NCBI RefSeq assembly: GCF_000426645.1
Contig: NZ_AUFT01000016.1
Span: forward strand, 1 to 64,000
Direction: 5' to 3'
Source: Nakamurella lactea DSM 19367
Lineage (GTDB): Bacteria; Actinomycetota; Actinomycetes; Mycobacteriales; Nakamurellaceae
Length of the DNA stretch: 64,000 nt
Shown here: positions 7,501 to 16,108 of the stretch, piece after piece
Numbering within the stretch: the first letter of the stretch is position 1
How the letters are laid out: each line of letters starts with the position of its first letter
Made by a program: the position numbers and the translations under genes
The notes under the pieces: model-generated
Told to the model about the DNA's origin: nothing
What the model saw: the letters and a program-made list of their open reading frames with translations, nothing else
Database searches by the model: none

Positions 7501-8013
7501 TCAGGTGAACCGTGCAGACCACATGTGATCGTTCAGCACGTTCAGGTTCGCCTGCGCCGAAACATAGGCACCGTTGGTGGAACCGGTATAGCTGGTGCTC
7601 GACCACACCTTGATCCTGCAACCGGACTTGCCTTGGAAGGAGCTGATGCGATTCCTCCAGGTGGTGGTGTCGGCCCAGCCATCGTCGATGTCGCCGGTGC
7701 TGGCAGTGCAGTTGCTGCTGTCCCACCACTGGACGTACCCGGCGCCGGTGTTGTAGTCCGAGTTGTCGAAGAAGATGCCGAGGATGTAGTCCTCCGCCAA
7801 CACTCCCGCCGACTTCAAGGCCGCCGACCGGGCCGCCGGCAAATCCGCCTCGTTCTCCACACACGTCATCGTCTTCGTGGGGGCGTAGTACGCGCAGTAC
7901 TTCCCCTCACTCGAGTCGCTGACACTCCCCGCTGCGTGCGCGGCAGCCGGCACCGCGAGCACGGTCGCGCAGGCGACCGCCGCTCCCGCGAACAGTCTTG
8001 ACCATCGAGCCAT
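7501..8013 (-). CDS. secreted protein of I36 inhibitor / crystallin-like type
   Basis: ATG 8013 has AGGGGA upstream and starts a signal peptide (MARWSRLFAGAAVACATVL, cleavage near AHAAG). The mature domain is about 140 residues with four or five Cys. It opens with EGKYCAYYAPTKTMTCVE, has the motif CTASTGDIDDG in the middle, and ends with CRIKVWSSTSYTGSTNGAYV. That last part resembles the Greek-key repeats of peptidase-inhibitor-I36 and beta/gamma-crystallin-like secreted proteins of actinobacteria. The signal peptide and CTA-IDDG motif recur in the gene at 1010-1363. Probably extracellular; an inhibitor role is inference. Confidence 0.7.
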   Translation of the reverse strand: MARWSRLFAGAAVACATVLAVPAAAHAAGSVSDSSEGKYCAYYAPTKTMTCVENEADLPAARSAALKSAGVLAEDYILGIFFDNSDYNTGAGYVQWWDSSNCTASTGDIDDGWADTTTWRNRISSFQGKSGCRIKVWSSTSYTGSTNGAYVSAQANLNVLNDHMWSARFT

Positions 8014-8764
8014 TTGCAGTTCCCCTCTCGAACGGTTTGCGAGGTTCGACCGAACCCCGTCACCGACCAAGACGGCTGAGAACCCAGTTCATTACAAACA
8101 ACTTTCAGCCGTCTCGATAAGCGATTGCCAAACGAGACACCTGGTGACTCCGTGGAACCAGATGTCCGGGAGCGTCGCAAGAGACCCGTTCGTCGGTGAT
8201 CGCACAGGCCGGTCCACAACTGCGATGGCCCGTGTGTCTCAGGCCGCCGCCGCGGCTGATCGAGTTCGGCCCCCAGCGCGAGGTCGCCCCTTGCGGATCA
8301 GCAGTGCGCGAGTGCGTCGGCCGGGATCGTGTGGCTCGCGATCTGACCGAAGTTCCTCGAACAGCACAGCCGAGGCCTCCTGCATGTTGCGCAGACGGCG
8401 CCGTCGCCGCGGATCAAGGGCGACGCCGCTTGACGCTCGGCATATCCCGGCTGGCAGCGCCGGCGCACCGTCCGAGTGCCCGAGTGCCTGCAGGCGGCCG
8501 CGGGCATGTCGTCGGATATGAAGGGCGATCGTATGGCGCCCGGGGCCGAGTTATCCGGCTGCGACGTAGCGGTAGCCCTCGTGCGGGCGGCCCGCTTGTT
8601 GGTGTGCCCGTCGGGCCATTGCGTCGGCGTTGAGTTCGGCCTGAAGCTGCATCCTGACTGTGACAGGTTGGGGTGGCGCAGGGTGGCGGTCTGATCTGGC
8701 CCCACTTGCGACGCGCCGGGGTGGTTGTGGCGGTTTGATCTGGCCCCACCCGAGCCTTGGTGTC
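8014..8764. other. 750-bp region up to istA; holds an inverted repeat and the IS21-type left end
   Basis: AGACGGCTGA (8070-8079) and TCAGCCGTCT (8105-8114) form a 10-bp inverted repeat with a 25-base spacer, 57 bases upstream of the secreted-protein start at 8013, possibly an operator. Beyond about 8120 the frames on both strands look degenerate. A 33-residue open frame on the minus strand (8551-8652) starts at the element border and may be a gene cut by the insertion. The IS end begins near 8655. Confidence 0.5.
8685..8749 (+). repeat. IS21-type left terminal repeats
   Basis: Two 21-bp copies (8685-8705 and 8729-8749) differ at one base and share the core TGATCTGGCCCCAC. They lie just before istA and would be the IstA binding sites. 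The inverted copies at 13008-13040 retain the GTGGGGCCA core. Confidence 0.75.
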
Positions 8765-10470
8765 ATGACTGACACAAGATGGTTGTTGGTGGCCGGGATG
8801 GGATCTCGGGTGGAGCTGTTCGCTGCGATTCGTCGGGATGCCCGGGTCGAGGAACTCTCGATCCGTGCATTGGCGACTCGCCATGGTGTGCACCGGAGGA
8901 CCGTGCGGCAGGCTCTGTCGTCGGCTGTGCCGCCGACACGGAAGGAGCCGGTGCGGTGGGCGCCGAAGCTGGATCCGTTCAAGGCGGTGATCGACGGGAT
9001 GCTGCGTGCGGATTTGGACGCACCGCGCAAACAACGCCATACCGCGACGAGGATCCTGGCCCGGCTGGTTGAAGAGCACGCAGCGACCGGCCTGTCGTAT
9101 TCGACGGTGCGGGACTATGTGCGGGTCCGTCGCGCTGCGATCGATCTGGAGGCCGGCCGCCGCGTCGAGGACGTGTTCATCGCCCAGGACCACGCGCCCG
9201 GCCAAGAAGCCGAGGTCGACTTCGGTGAGGTCTACGTCGTCCTCGGCGGGGTGAAGACCAAGTGCCACATGTTCGTGCTCTGGCTGTCCCACTCGGGAAA
9301 GGCCATCCACCGGATCTACCCGACCCAGGGCCAGGAAGCGTTCCGCAGGGCCATATTGAGCCGTTCGGGGCCATCGGCGGCGTCCCGACGAAGCACATCA
9401 AGTACGACAACCTCACCGCCGCGGTCGCGGCAGTGTTGCACGGCCGGGACCGGCGACGGGATGAGAACGCCCGCTGGGTGCTGTTCCGCTCGCACTACGG
9501 GTTCGACCCGTTCTACTGCCAGCCCGGCATCGCCGGCGCGCACGAAAAGGGCGGTGTGGAAGGCGCTGTCGGCTGGTTCCGCCGCAATCACCTCACACCC
9601 ATGCCCGAGGTCGAATCGCTCGATGAGCTGAACGAGCAGATCAAGGTCTGGGAAGCCGCCGACGACCATCGGCGGATCACCGGGCACCAGAACAACATCG
9701 GCGTCGACTTCGCCGCGGAACGGCCGTTGTTGCGGCCGCTACCGGCCGAGGCGTTCGACCCCGGTCTGGTGCTGCACCCGCGGGTGGACCGCTCGTCGCT
9801 GGTCACGGTGCGGATGGTCCGTTACTCAGTGCCGGCCAGGCTGATCGGCCACCGCGTCCGGGTCTCGTTACGTGCTTCGGAGGTGGTGGTGTTCGACGGC
9901 CGCACCGTGGTGGCCGCCCATCCGCGGATCGCTGCCCGGACGGGCTGTCAGCTGGTCCTGGATCACTATCTGGAGGTGCTGCGATACAAACCCGGCGCGC
10001 TGCCAGGCTCGACCGCGCTGGCCCAAGCCCGCACCGCCGGCGCCTTCACCTCCGCGCACGAAGCGTTCTGGGCGGCGTCTCGCAAAGTCAACGGCGACAC
10101 CGATGGCACCCGCGAGCTGGTCGACGTGCTGCTGCTGCACCGCTCGATGACCGCGGAGCAAGTGACAGCCGGGATCAGCAGCGCTCTGTCCGTAGGAGCG
10201 GTCACCGCCGATGTCGTCGCAGTCGAGGCCCGCCGCCACGCCAACACCACCACAGCAGCGGGTGGGGCCAGCTCGGACCGTCACCATGCTGAACAGAGCG
10301 TTGCCCGTGAGCAGCGGGTTGTCAGCTTGACCCAGCGTCGGCTGACCGACCCGGCCGCGGTGATCGCCGGACTCCCACCAGACACCAGACCCATCCCGTC
10401 CGTCGCCGTCTACGACGAACTTCTCCCACGACGACGCACCGCACCCGACGTGAAAGCGAGCACCAGCTGA
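8765..10470 (+). pseudogene. istA: IS21-family transposase istA, interrupted by a frameshift
   Basis: ATG 8765 begins a typical IstA: N-terminal HTH (VEELSIRALATRHGVHRRTV), then the catalytic core with AEVDFGEVYVVLGG carrying the first catalytic Asp. At about 9341-9350 the frame shifts: the sequence reads TTCCGCAGGGCC where the family pattern F-L-Q/E-G-H would need one more base. The +1 frame continues directly with QGHIEPFGAIGGVPTKHIKY (second catalytic Asp follows in KYDN), AHEKGGVEGAVGWFRR (DDE Glu region) and the C-terminal domain to TGA 10470. A single-base deletion explains this. IS21 istA is not normally expressed by frameshifting, so the copy is probably inactive unless the base is a sequencing error. 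Confidence 0.85.
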
Positions 10471-11276
10471 TGAGTCCTAGCGCACCCGCAACCTCGATCA
10501 CCCCGACGCTGCGGCGCCGGCGTGGGCTGACCGAGGAGGCCGCCGTCGCGGCGGTCGATCAGGCCTGCCGGCGGCTGCGGCTGCCCACTATCCGGGCCCT
10601 GGTCGGCGAGGCGCTCACGGTGGCAACCAAGGATCAGCTGACATACCAGGGATTTCTGGCCGAACTGCTGCTGGCCGAGGTCGACGACCGGGACCGCCGC
10701 TCCAGCATCCGCAGGGTCAAGGCCGCCGGGTTCCCCCGCGACAAATGGCTGGGCGATTTCGACTTCGACGCCAACGAGGCCGTCAACCCGGCCACGGTGC
10801 ACGAGCTGGCCAAGGGCGATTGGATCCGTAAGGGTGACCCGCTGTGCCTGATCGGCGACTCCGGCACCGGCAAATCCCACCTACTCATCGCTCTCGGCAC
10901 CGCGGCCGCTGAACAGGGCTACCGGGTCCGCTACACCCTGGCCACGAAGTTGGTGAACGAGCTGGTCGAGGCCGCCGACGATAAGCAACTGGCCAAGACC
11001 ATCGCCCGCTACGGCCGCGTTGACCTACTCATGATCGACGAACTCGGCTACATGGAACTCGACCGGCGCGGCGCCGAACTCCTGTTCCAGGTGTTAACCG
11101 AACGCGAGGAGAAGAACAGCATCGCGATCGCGTCGAATCAGTCGTTCTCCGGCTGGACCGACACCTTTGCGGACCCACGCCTTTGTGCAGCCATCGTCGA
11201 CCGCCTCACCTACCACGGCACCATCATCGAAACCGGCACCCACTCCTACCGCCTCGCCCACAGCCGTACTCAGTAA
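10470..11276 (+). CDS. istB: IS21-family helper ATPase IstB
   Basis: 268 residues with the DnaA/DnaC-like AAA+ core. Walker A is GDSGTGKSH (about 130-138), Walker B is VDLLMIDELGY (about 185-195), a sensor region is IAIASNQSFSGW, and the family tail is DRLTYHGTIIETGTHSYRL. An N-terminal adapter region (RLPTIRALVGEALTVATKDQ, TYQGFLAELLLAEVDDRDRR) is present, so the gene looks complete. The ATG overlaps the istA stop by one base (TGATG), as is common in the family. It assists IstA in target selection and strand transfer. Confidence 0.92.
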   Translation: MSPSAPATSITPTLRRRRGLTEEAAVAAVDQACRRLRLPTIRALVGEALTVATKDQLTYQGFLAELLLAEVDDRDRRSSIRRVKAAGFPRDKWLGDFDFDANEAVNPATVHELAKGDWIRKGDPLCLIGDSGTGKSHLLIALGTAAAEQGYRVRYTLATKLVNELVEAADDKQLAKTIARYGRVDLLMIDELGYMELDRRGAELLFQVLTEREEKNSIAIASNQSFSGWTDTFADPRLCAAIVDRLTYHGTIIETGTHSYRLAHSRTQ

Positions 11277-11403
11277 CAGTGAGCACCAGGTCGGTTACCA
11301 ACCTGGCACCGCAACGAGCGCCTTGACCGATTTCCGGCTCTGCGCCGGCTCAGAGTGCTGCACACTTTACGACCAGCTGGATCCAGCCAACGAACAAAAT
11401 GAT

Positions 11404-11775
11404 TCAACACGCGCTGTCGCTTGGTTGGTTGTGGAGTCCCGGTCCCAGCTCCGCCTGCGGAAGCCGGTTGAGTACGGCGACGATTTTTCGGGGAAGGTCT
11501 CCAGTCACCGTCATTCGCGTACCACCTGGGGTGAGCGAGGCAAACGCGACAACGGCATGGTCCTTCTGATAGGGACTAACCAGAAAGGCCAACGGGCTGA
11601 TGAACACCATGGGCCAGAAACTTCGCCGACGTTCCAAGGTGATGCAGTCGACGGAATCGGCGTCGACTCGGTATCCCCATTTTTCCAGGACCGGAACAAG
11701 TGAGGATCGTGCCCATTCTCGCACATCCGTCAACGATCGTGATGTGTTCCATACGTATTCGACTTTTGAGCTCAT
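11404..11775 (-). CDS. hypothetical protein, 123 aa, inside the putative IS21 cargo
   Basis: ATG 11775 has an AGGAAGG about 12 bases upstream. The product is a mixed alpha/beta soluble protein with a central hydrophobic stretch (FWPMVFISPLAFLVSPY) and a following strand-rich part (HAVVAFASLTPGGTRMTVTG). It has no signal peptide and no motif that I recognise; a small ligand-binding or SRPBCC-like fold is conceivable. It lies opposite to istAB, between istB and the right terminal repeats. The base composition is visibly less GC-rich than istAB, which suggests separate origin. Confidence 0.5.
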   Translation of the reverse strand: MSSKVEYVWNTSRSLTDVREWARSSLVPVLEKWGYRVDADSVDCITLERRRSFWPMVFISPLAFLVSPYQKDHAVVAFASLTPGGTRMTVTGDLPRKIVAVLNRLPQAELGPGLHNQPSDSAC

Positions 11776-11845
11776 TTGAGCACGATCCTTCCTCTTGTGT
11801 CCCTGTCCCAGGGGCGCTGTACCCCGACCCGCCCCCTGCCGATGA

Positions 11846-12535
11846 TCAGGGCGCTACTTCGTGGAAGTAGGTCCAGATGGCTCCGGTGCTCCCGTTGACC
11901 TTCATGTCCTGGTAGACGTACCCGTGACCGGACACGCCGGCGCTCACCCAGAATGAGGCGGAAATCTGGACCGTCGCGTAGCAGTATCCGTACCCGCTAC
12001 TGACCCAGTGGTCCACTTGCAAGTTGTCGATGTCGTTGACGCTGACACCGCTGTCCGTCCAGGTGCATCTTTGGTCGCTGGTCACGGTACTGGCGTTCGT
12101 GTAGTAGTAGTAGTCCAGCCGGGCGGTGTTCGAGAACCACAGAAACGTCACGGTGTGGCTGTAGTACCAATGGACGGAATAGATCGTGGACGGCGTCACC
12201 ACCAAGGGCATGCTTGCCGTCCCGGCCGATGGCGCGGGCAGCGCCGCCCGGCTGCCCGCCGTCGAATCGGTAACCGCGGCCCCCGGGTACTGGCGCGACA
12301 CCTGCGCTGCGGTGAGCGCGCCAGTCAGCACCAGCGGATCACTGAATACTGCTACCGCCTCGTTTTGCTGAGCTTGAGACAGCTGCGCGAACTTCGCCGA
12401 CTGGGCATGATCGAGGCTCGACACAAAGCGCGCACGGGCGTTGTCCGCGGCTGGCGCGGCGGTTGCGGTGGACAACCCCGATGAGGCCAGAAACAAAGCG
12501 ATTCCGAGTGGTACCAACAAGCGACGACCGAACAT
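11846..12535 (-). CDS. secreted protein of unknown function, possible IS cargo
   Basis: ATG 12535 follows AAGGGGA and begins a signal peptide (MFGRRLLVPLGIALFLASSG, cleavage near TATAAPA). The propeptide-like part to about 115 is Ala/Ser-rich, with an LSQAQQNEAVAVFSDPLVL motif. The C-terminal about 110 residues are Tyr/Trp/Ser-rich beta sequence (SVHWYYSHTVTFLWFSN, LDYYYYTNAS) with two Cys and end in IWTYFHEVAP. This layout occurs in uncharacterised exported actinobacterial proteins. No catalytic motif is visible. It lies 70 bases from the 123-residue gene on the same strand. Confidence 0.6.
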   Translation of the reverse strand: MFGRRLLVPLGIALFLASSGLSTATAAPAADNARARFVSSLDHAQSAKFAQLSQAQQNEAVAVFSDPLVLTGALTAAQVSRQYPGAAVTDSTAGSRAALPAPSAGTASMPLVVTPSTIYSVHWYYSHTVTFLWFSNTARLDYYYYTNASTVTSDQRCTWTDSGVSVNDIDNLQVDHWVSSGYGYCYATVQISASFWVSAGVSGHGYVYQDMKVNGSTGAIWTYFHEVAP

Positions 12536-13275
12536 AACGGGTCCCCTTAGGACTGGTAGACAGGAACTTGCGGCGCGGCAACTTCCCGCACCCGTCAATG
12601 GATCCTTCCGTGCCTCGCAGCATCGGACGTTGTCTACGAGTCAGTCTGCGAAGGGATCGGTACCTGGCGAAATTGCCGTACCCGACGATAAGTACACAAG
12701 TGCGGCCGGTCTCTGGGGATCTGAAGTGGAAGGTCGGGTGTCGGCGCCGGCCTCGTGTGGCACCGCCCGCTTCACGTGTACCCCGGTAGGACTCCCCTCG
12801 CGCCCGACCCTGATGGTCAGGTCTCACACAACAGCGACAGTAGGCCCATGTCACCAGCTCCGCAATGGCGCTCCGAGTGGAGGCATAAAGGGTTGATCCC
12901 CACAGGACTCAGCTGTGTGTCGCCAGCGACTAACCGACAGCCTTGCAACAGAGCCGCGGACACCAGCAGGTCTGGGCGGCAGACTGTGCCCACGCCCGAA
13001 GGTCGCGGTGGGGCCAATTCAAGCCGTCACGGTGGGGCCAGCCCTAGTTGACAGGGTCATGCGGGTGACTCCGTAACCAGACCCGCACTCGGGGAATCGG
13101 CGAAGATCGCCCAGGACCGACTGGCGGTACGCGAAGAGCCAATCCAACGTAATTTGACCCTTTCAGCCCGATTTCAGGCCCAGTCACAGGCGCACATAAT
13201 GCAACCGGTTGCACCCCAGCGTGCGTCCTAGGCGCAAGGCATCAGTAATTGAGGCGGACCAACAGGGAGAACAAT
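12536..13275. other. 740-bp region containing the IS21-type right end
   Basis: Open frames here are short, on both strands and without ribosome-binding sites. The recognisable content is the pair of inverted GTGGGGCCA terminal repeats (13008-13040) and the terminus at 13059. The 215 bases after it include the promoter region of the next lipoprotein gene, without a clear consensus. Confidence 0.5.
13008..13059 (-). repeat. IS21-type right terminal repeats
   Basis: GTGGGGCCA occurs at 13008-13016 and 13032-13040 in inverted orientation to the left-end repeats, followed by the end TTGACAGGGTCA (to 13059). On the minus strand this begins TGACCCTGTCAA, comparable to TGACTGTGACAG at the left end. 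Confidence 0.6.
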
Positions 13276-14064
13276 ATGATGCGAGCAATTCGACCGCTCC
13301 GAGAGTGCACCGTGGGGGCGATCGTAGTGTTGGCCGTGGTGTCCTGTGCGAGACCGGCGCCTCCGAGCGCAGGGCAACCCTCGGACGCCTTTAGCACGAA
13401 CTCAACTTCAGCCTCTCCGAGCACAGCGTCAACATCGGCCGCTCCCTCAATCCCCGAGCCGCAACAGCCGCCGCCGAAAACTGGCCAGTCCGCGACCGGC
13501 CCTTACGTCTTGCACTACGACGCCACGTGCCACTCGCCACAGCCCATGAGCGAATGGGTCAGCGAGGTCCGGAATGACGAGACGATGTCCTGGGTGACCG
13601 GCACTGTCGAGACGACAGACCGGACCATCATGAGCCCCACCTTCGAGCACCTGGTGCTGACCCAACTGATCGTTCGCATCGATCGGGGCGTCGCCGGTCG
13701 CCAACTAGCCGTGAACGAGCCCATCGAGACATACGTGCCTGGAGGTACGTACCAAGAAGAGGCGCAAACGGTCGCTGGTTCAACTAGCGCTGTCGCTTGG
13801 GGACCGAAGGGCCGATTCTTCGGCGCGCTCTTCGCCTCTGAGGACGTACCCGCAACTGGCCTTGGGCTCATCGCATTACCGCTGATCGAGGAGGACGCTA
13901 TTGTCTCGACCGGAGCTGGCTGTACCACCTTCCCTCCTCCTCACGGCAAGACGTTGACAACGTCGGCCACATTGTTCGTCGACGGATCACCCCGCCCGAT
14001 TTCCGGCACTTTCCCCGCCCAATCGCTGTCAGAGCTCACGGAACAGATCCGCACCATCAAGTAA
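13276..14064 (+). CDS. lipoprotein of unknown function
   Basis: AGGGAGA lies 6 bases before ATG 13276. The signal region (MMRAIRPLRECTVGAIVVLA) ends in VVSCARP, whose Cys fits a lipobox. A Ser/Thr/Pro-rich linker of about 50 residues follows, then a folded domain of about 190. It contains VLHYDATCHSPQPMSEW, WVTGTVETTDRT, LIVRIDRGVAGRQLAVNEPI and a cysteine in TGAGCTTFPP. It is surface-anchored. The domain resembles generic actinobacterial exported lipoproteins without assigned function. No neighbour forms an operon with it. Confidence 0.7.
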   Translation: MMRAIRPLRECTVGAIVVLAVVSCARPAPPSAGQPSDAFSTNSTSASPSTASTSAAPSIPEPQQPPPKTGQSATGPYVLHYDATCHSPQPMSEWVSEVRNDETMSWVTGTVETTDRTIMSPTFEHLVLTQLIVRIDRGVAGRQLAVNEPIETYVPGGTYQEEAQTVAGSTSAVAWGPKGRFFGALFASEDVPATGLGLIALPLIEEDAIVSTGAGCTTFPPPHGKTLTTSATLFVDGSPRPISGTFPAQSLSELTEQIRTIK

Positions 14065-14274
14065 TCGGCAAACCGCAACCGCTTCCTGTCAACAGGTGGG
14101 ATGACTTAGATGAAAACAGGGCTCTGGCGATGTCTACTGCTCTGGCGGCCGCCATCTTGCTCATCCTCGTGAGTGCCCTACCGGCGGGCGCGTGGTGCAC
14201 CGGCTTCGGGTTCTGGAGGAAGTCCAACAACTCTTACCACGACCAAACCTGGCCTAAGACACGGGCGATCAGCG
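14065..14274. other. intergenic; a short open frame with signal-like start at 14130
   Basis: ATG 14130 opens MSTALAAAILLILVSALPAG, which looks like a signal sequence, but the frame then degenerates to a basic tail ending at 14375. It overlaps the GNAT remnant in another frame. I do not count it as a gene. Confidence 0.35.
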
Positions 14275-14405
14275 GTGGAATCACTGACAGCGGAAACGGA
14301 CATCGACGCAGTTGGCTTCTACCGCCGGACAGGTTGGACTGTCACAACCTTGGGAGAGAAGTACGCCGGCGTTGAGCGCTTCCAGTGCCGCTGGGAGACA
14401 AACTC
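14275..14405 (+). pseudogene. C-terminal remnant of a GNAT acetyltransferase
   Basis: The frame beginning at 14275 reads VESLTAETDIDAVGFYRRTG, then WTVTTLGEKYAGVERFQCR. This matches the end of GNAT N-acetyltransferases (E-T-D-x-x-A-V-x-F-Y-R-x-x-G-F, then a strand with L-G-E-K-Y-P-G-V-E-R-F). The acetyl-CoA-binding motif (Q/RxxGxG/A) and the whole N-terminal half are absent upstream, so it is a gene remnant. It ends about 60 bases before the HIT gene. Confidence 0.65.
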
Positions 14406-14464
14406 TAGTGACGAGCTGGGTACCGGCGGGACAAAGCTGCGCACGGACCGGGCAGGATGCGAGC

Positions 14465-14875
14465 ATGACTGACTGCGTCTTCTGCCGGATCGTTGCCGGC
14501 ATCGAGCCGGTTCACCTGTTGTACCAGGACGAGGGCGCCTGGGCCTTTCTTGACATTGATCCGGTTCGCACCGGACATGCGCTGGTAGTCCCGGTCCAGC
14601 ATGTTCCCCAGGTGACAGTGCCCGGCGCAGCGGCCGCGTGGGCGGCCACCGGTCAGGCTGTGGCAACCGTCAGCCGGATGCTGATGGATCGGCTGCCAGC
14701 CGATGGGCTGAGCATCTTCCAGTCGAATGGTGAGAGCGCAGGACAAACCGTGGATTATCTTCATCTGCACCTCGTGCCGCGAATCCACGGCGATAGACGG
14801 CTCACGAACTGGACCAGCGATTCAGAAGCCCGTACCCAGGTCCCAGCAGTCCACCGACGACTCACGTCTCAGTAG
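14465..14875 (+). CDS. HIT-family nucleotide hydrolase/transferase
   Basis: From ATG 14465 (AGGAT upstream) the 136-residue product starts CVFCRIVAGIEPVHLLYQDE. That is the canonical HIT-protein N-terminus: C-x-x-C zinc-like pair, then strand. It continues with AFLDIDPVRTGHALVVPVQH and ends with the histidine triad YLHLHLVPR, whose middle His is the nucleophile. HIT proteins hydrolyse AMP-lysine, ApnA or related nucleotides. It is followed 58 bases later by a Nudix gene on the same strand, giving a small nucleotide-hydrolase pair. The length is usual for the family. Confidence 0.85.
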   Translation: MTDCVFCRIVAGIEPVHLLYQDEGAWAFLDIDPVRTGHALVVPVQHVPQVTVPGAAAAWAATGQAVATVSRMLMDRLPADGLSIFQSNGESAGQTVDYLHLHLVPRIHGDRRLTNWTSDSEARTQVPAVHRRLTSQ

Positions 14876-14933
14876 ACGATCGCCAGATGGGACAACCCGA
14901 TTGGCGGGAGCGGGTTCGGATAGCCTTTGCGGT

Positions 14934-15380
14934 GTGGACCTGATCACGCGCGCTATCGCTGTCGGGCTGCCGTGCCGCGACGGTCACGTCTTGGTGTCAG
15001 AAGGCAGGGACCGGCGGACCGGGCGGGAATTCTTCCGCGCGCTTGGAGGAGGGATTGAGACTGGCGAGACGGGCGACCAAGCGCTCCGACGCGAATTCAA
15101 CGAAGAGCTGGGGGTTCAGCTCGATCAAGTTGATTTCCTGGGCACAGCTGTCACTCGTTTCGAGTTCGAGGGGACCGAATGGCACGAGACTGCGCACATT
15201 TTTGCAGTGGAGTCATCGGAGATCTCAGCGATGCCGATCGACGTAACGCTGCGCGTTCGCGACAACGGAGACCTGGTTCGCTGGGTCGCTTTGGATCCTA
15301 TCGAGCCTGCAAACAAGCCGCTGTACCCAACCCCGTCGATGCATCTGCTCCGGACTCACCGAACGTCGTCGACGACATAG
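14934..15380 (+). CDS. Nudix hydrolase
   Basis: I start at GTG 14934 (VDLITRAIAVGLPCRDGHVL), which gives a normal 148-residue length; upstream codons are shadow of the HIT gene. The Nudix box is complete: GGGIETGETGDQ, ALRREFNEELGV (about 44-67) fits G-x5-E-x7-R-E-x2-E-E-x-G-U. The preceding RRTGREFFRALGGG indicates the substrate-side loop. The protein probably hydrolyses a nucleoside diphosphate linked to another group; the substrate cannot be told from sequence. It forms a pair with the HIT gene. No strong terminator follows. Confidence 0.85.
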   Translation: MDLITRAIAVGLPCRDGHVLVSEGRDRRTGREFFRALGGGIETGETGDQALRREFNEELGVQLDQVDFLGTAVTRFEFEGTEWHETAHIFAVESSEISAMPIDVTLRVRDNGDLVRWVALDPIEPANKPLYPTPSMHLLRTHRTSSTT

Positions 15381-15436
15381 CTGACCACAAGGTCGTCTCA
15401 GCTGACCCGCGCCATGCACGGCTGACGATCGCTACC

Positions 15437-16061
15437 TGAGACCAGCTGTACCCCGTGCAGGCCGCAGTCCCGCAGGCCGCTGACGAACTCGTTCCAAAGC
15501 GCCTCGGATTCGCTGTCGCCGACCCGCGACCCCAGGAACCTCGCGGCAGACGTCGGCGGTGCCGCCGGTAGCGATCATCACCGCCTGGGACACCACCCGC
15601 CCGCCGACGCGGGCCTTGCAGTGGGTGGCGTCCAGGAAGGCACGCCGAACGCAGTGTGGTCCAACGGGCGAGCGCCTTAGGCATCGACCTGGGTGTCCAG
15701 GCCGGCGCAGGTCCAGGACGCCTCGGACTTGCTGATCCCGGTATCCACCCCGAGCGCGTTGACCAGGTCGTCGACCCTGCGCGTGGGCACGCCGTGCACG
15801 TAGGCCTGCACCACGACCGCGTGCAATGCCGCATCGACCCGCCGACGGGGCTGCCGCAGGGACGGGAAGAACGAGCCCTGCCGCAGCTTGGGGATCTTCA
15901 CCGTCAGGTCCCCGGCGGTCGTCGACGTCGTCTTTCCCCGGGTGCCGTTGCGCTGCGTCGTGCGGTCCGGGGTGCGTTCGTGCGGCTGCGCGCCGATCGC
16001 CGCGGACGCCTCGGCATCGACCAGCGCCTGGAGCATGAAGCCCGAGCATCATCCGCATCAC
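15437..16061 (-). pseudogene. decayed IS256/Mutator-type transposase
   Basis: Pieces of one IS256-family transposase lie in three frames on the minus strand. The first piece (about 16036 to 15677) reads ALVDAEASAAIGAQPHERTP, QRNGTRGKTT, LTVKIPKLRQGSFFPS, TRRVDDLVNALGV and ISKSEASWTCAGLD. The next piece (about 15655 to 15540) is FLDATHCKARVGGRVVSQAV, around the second catalytic region. The last (about 15545 to 15437) is GSRVGDSESEALWNEFVSGL and GLHGVQLVS. The start (MRMMLGL) and the third catalytic region are missing or out of frame, so it is inactive. It lies against the 3' side of the tRNA-Arg gene. Confidence 0.85.
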
Positions 16062-16108
16062 CTCGCCGCCGTCGGCGGCGCGGCTGACCAGGCAATTTCC
16101 CGTCGAGA

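Larger units (their letters stand above)
8655..13059 (+). mobile_element. IS21-family element, apparently with cargo between istB and right end
   Basis: The left end starts about 8655 (TGACTGTGACAGG) and has two near-identical 21-bp repeats, 8685-8705 and 8729-8749, sharing GATCTGGCCCCAC. This multiple-repeat end is typical of IS21. A frameshifted istA and intact istB follow. The inverted counterpart (GTGGGGCCA at 13008-13016 and 13032-13040, ending TTGACAGGGTCA at 13059) is not just after istB but 1.7 kb further on, beyond two unrelated minus-strand genes. Either those genes are cargo or the right end belongs to another, mostly deleted IS21 copy. No target duplication is convincing. Confidence 0.6.

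Noticed and set aside
8551-8652. 33-residue minus-strand peptide at the IS21 border
   Set aside because: It has a plausible ATG, but it is too short and has no homology I recognise; more likely a gene fragment or chance.
14130-14375. 81-residue secreted peptide
   Set aside because: The signal-like start is followed by a basic random-looking tail, and a GNAT remnant occupies another frame of the same DNA.
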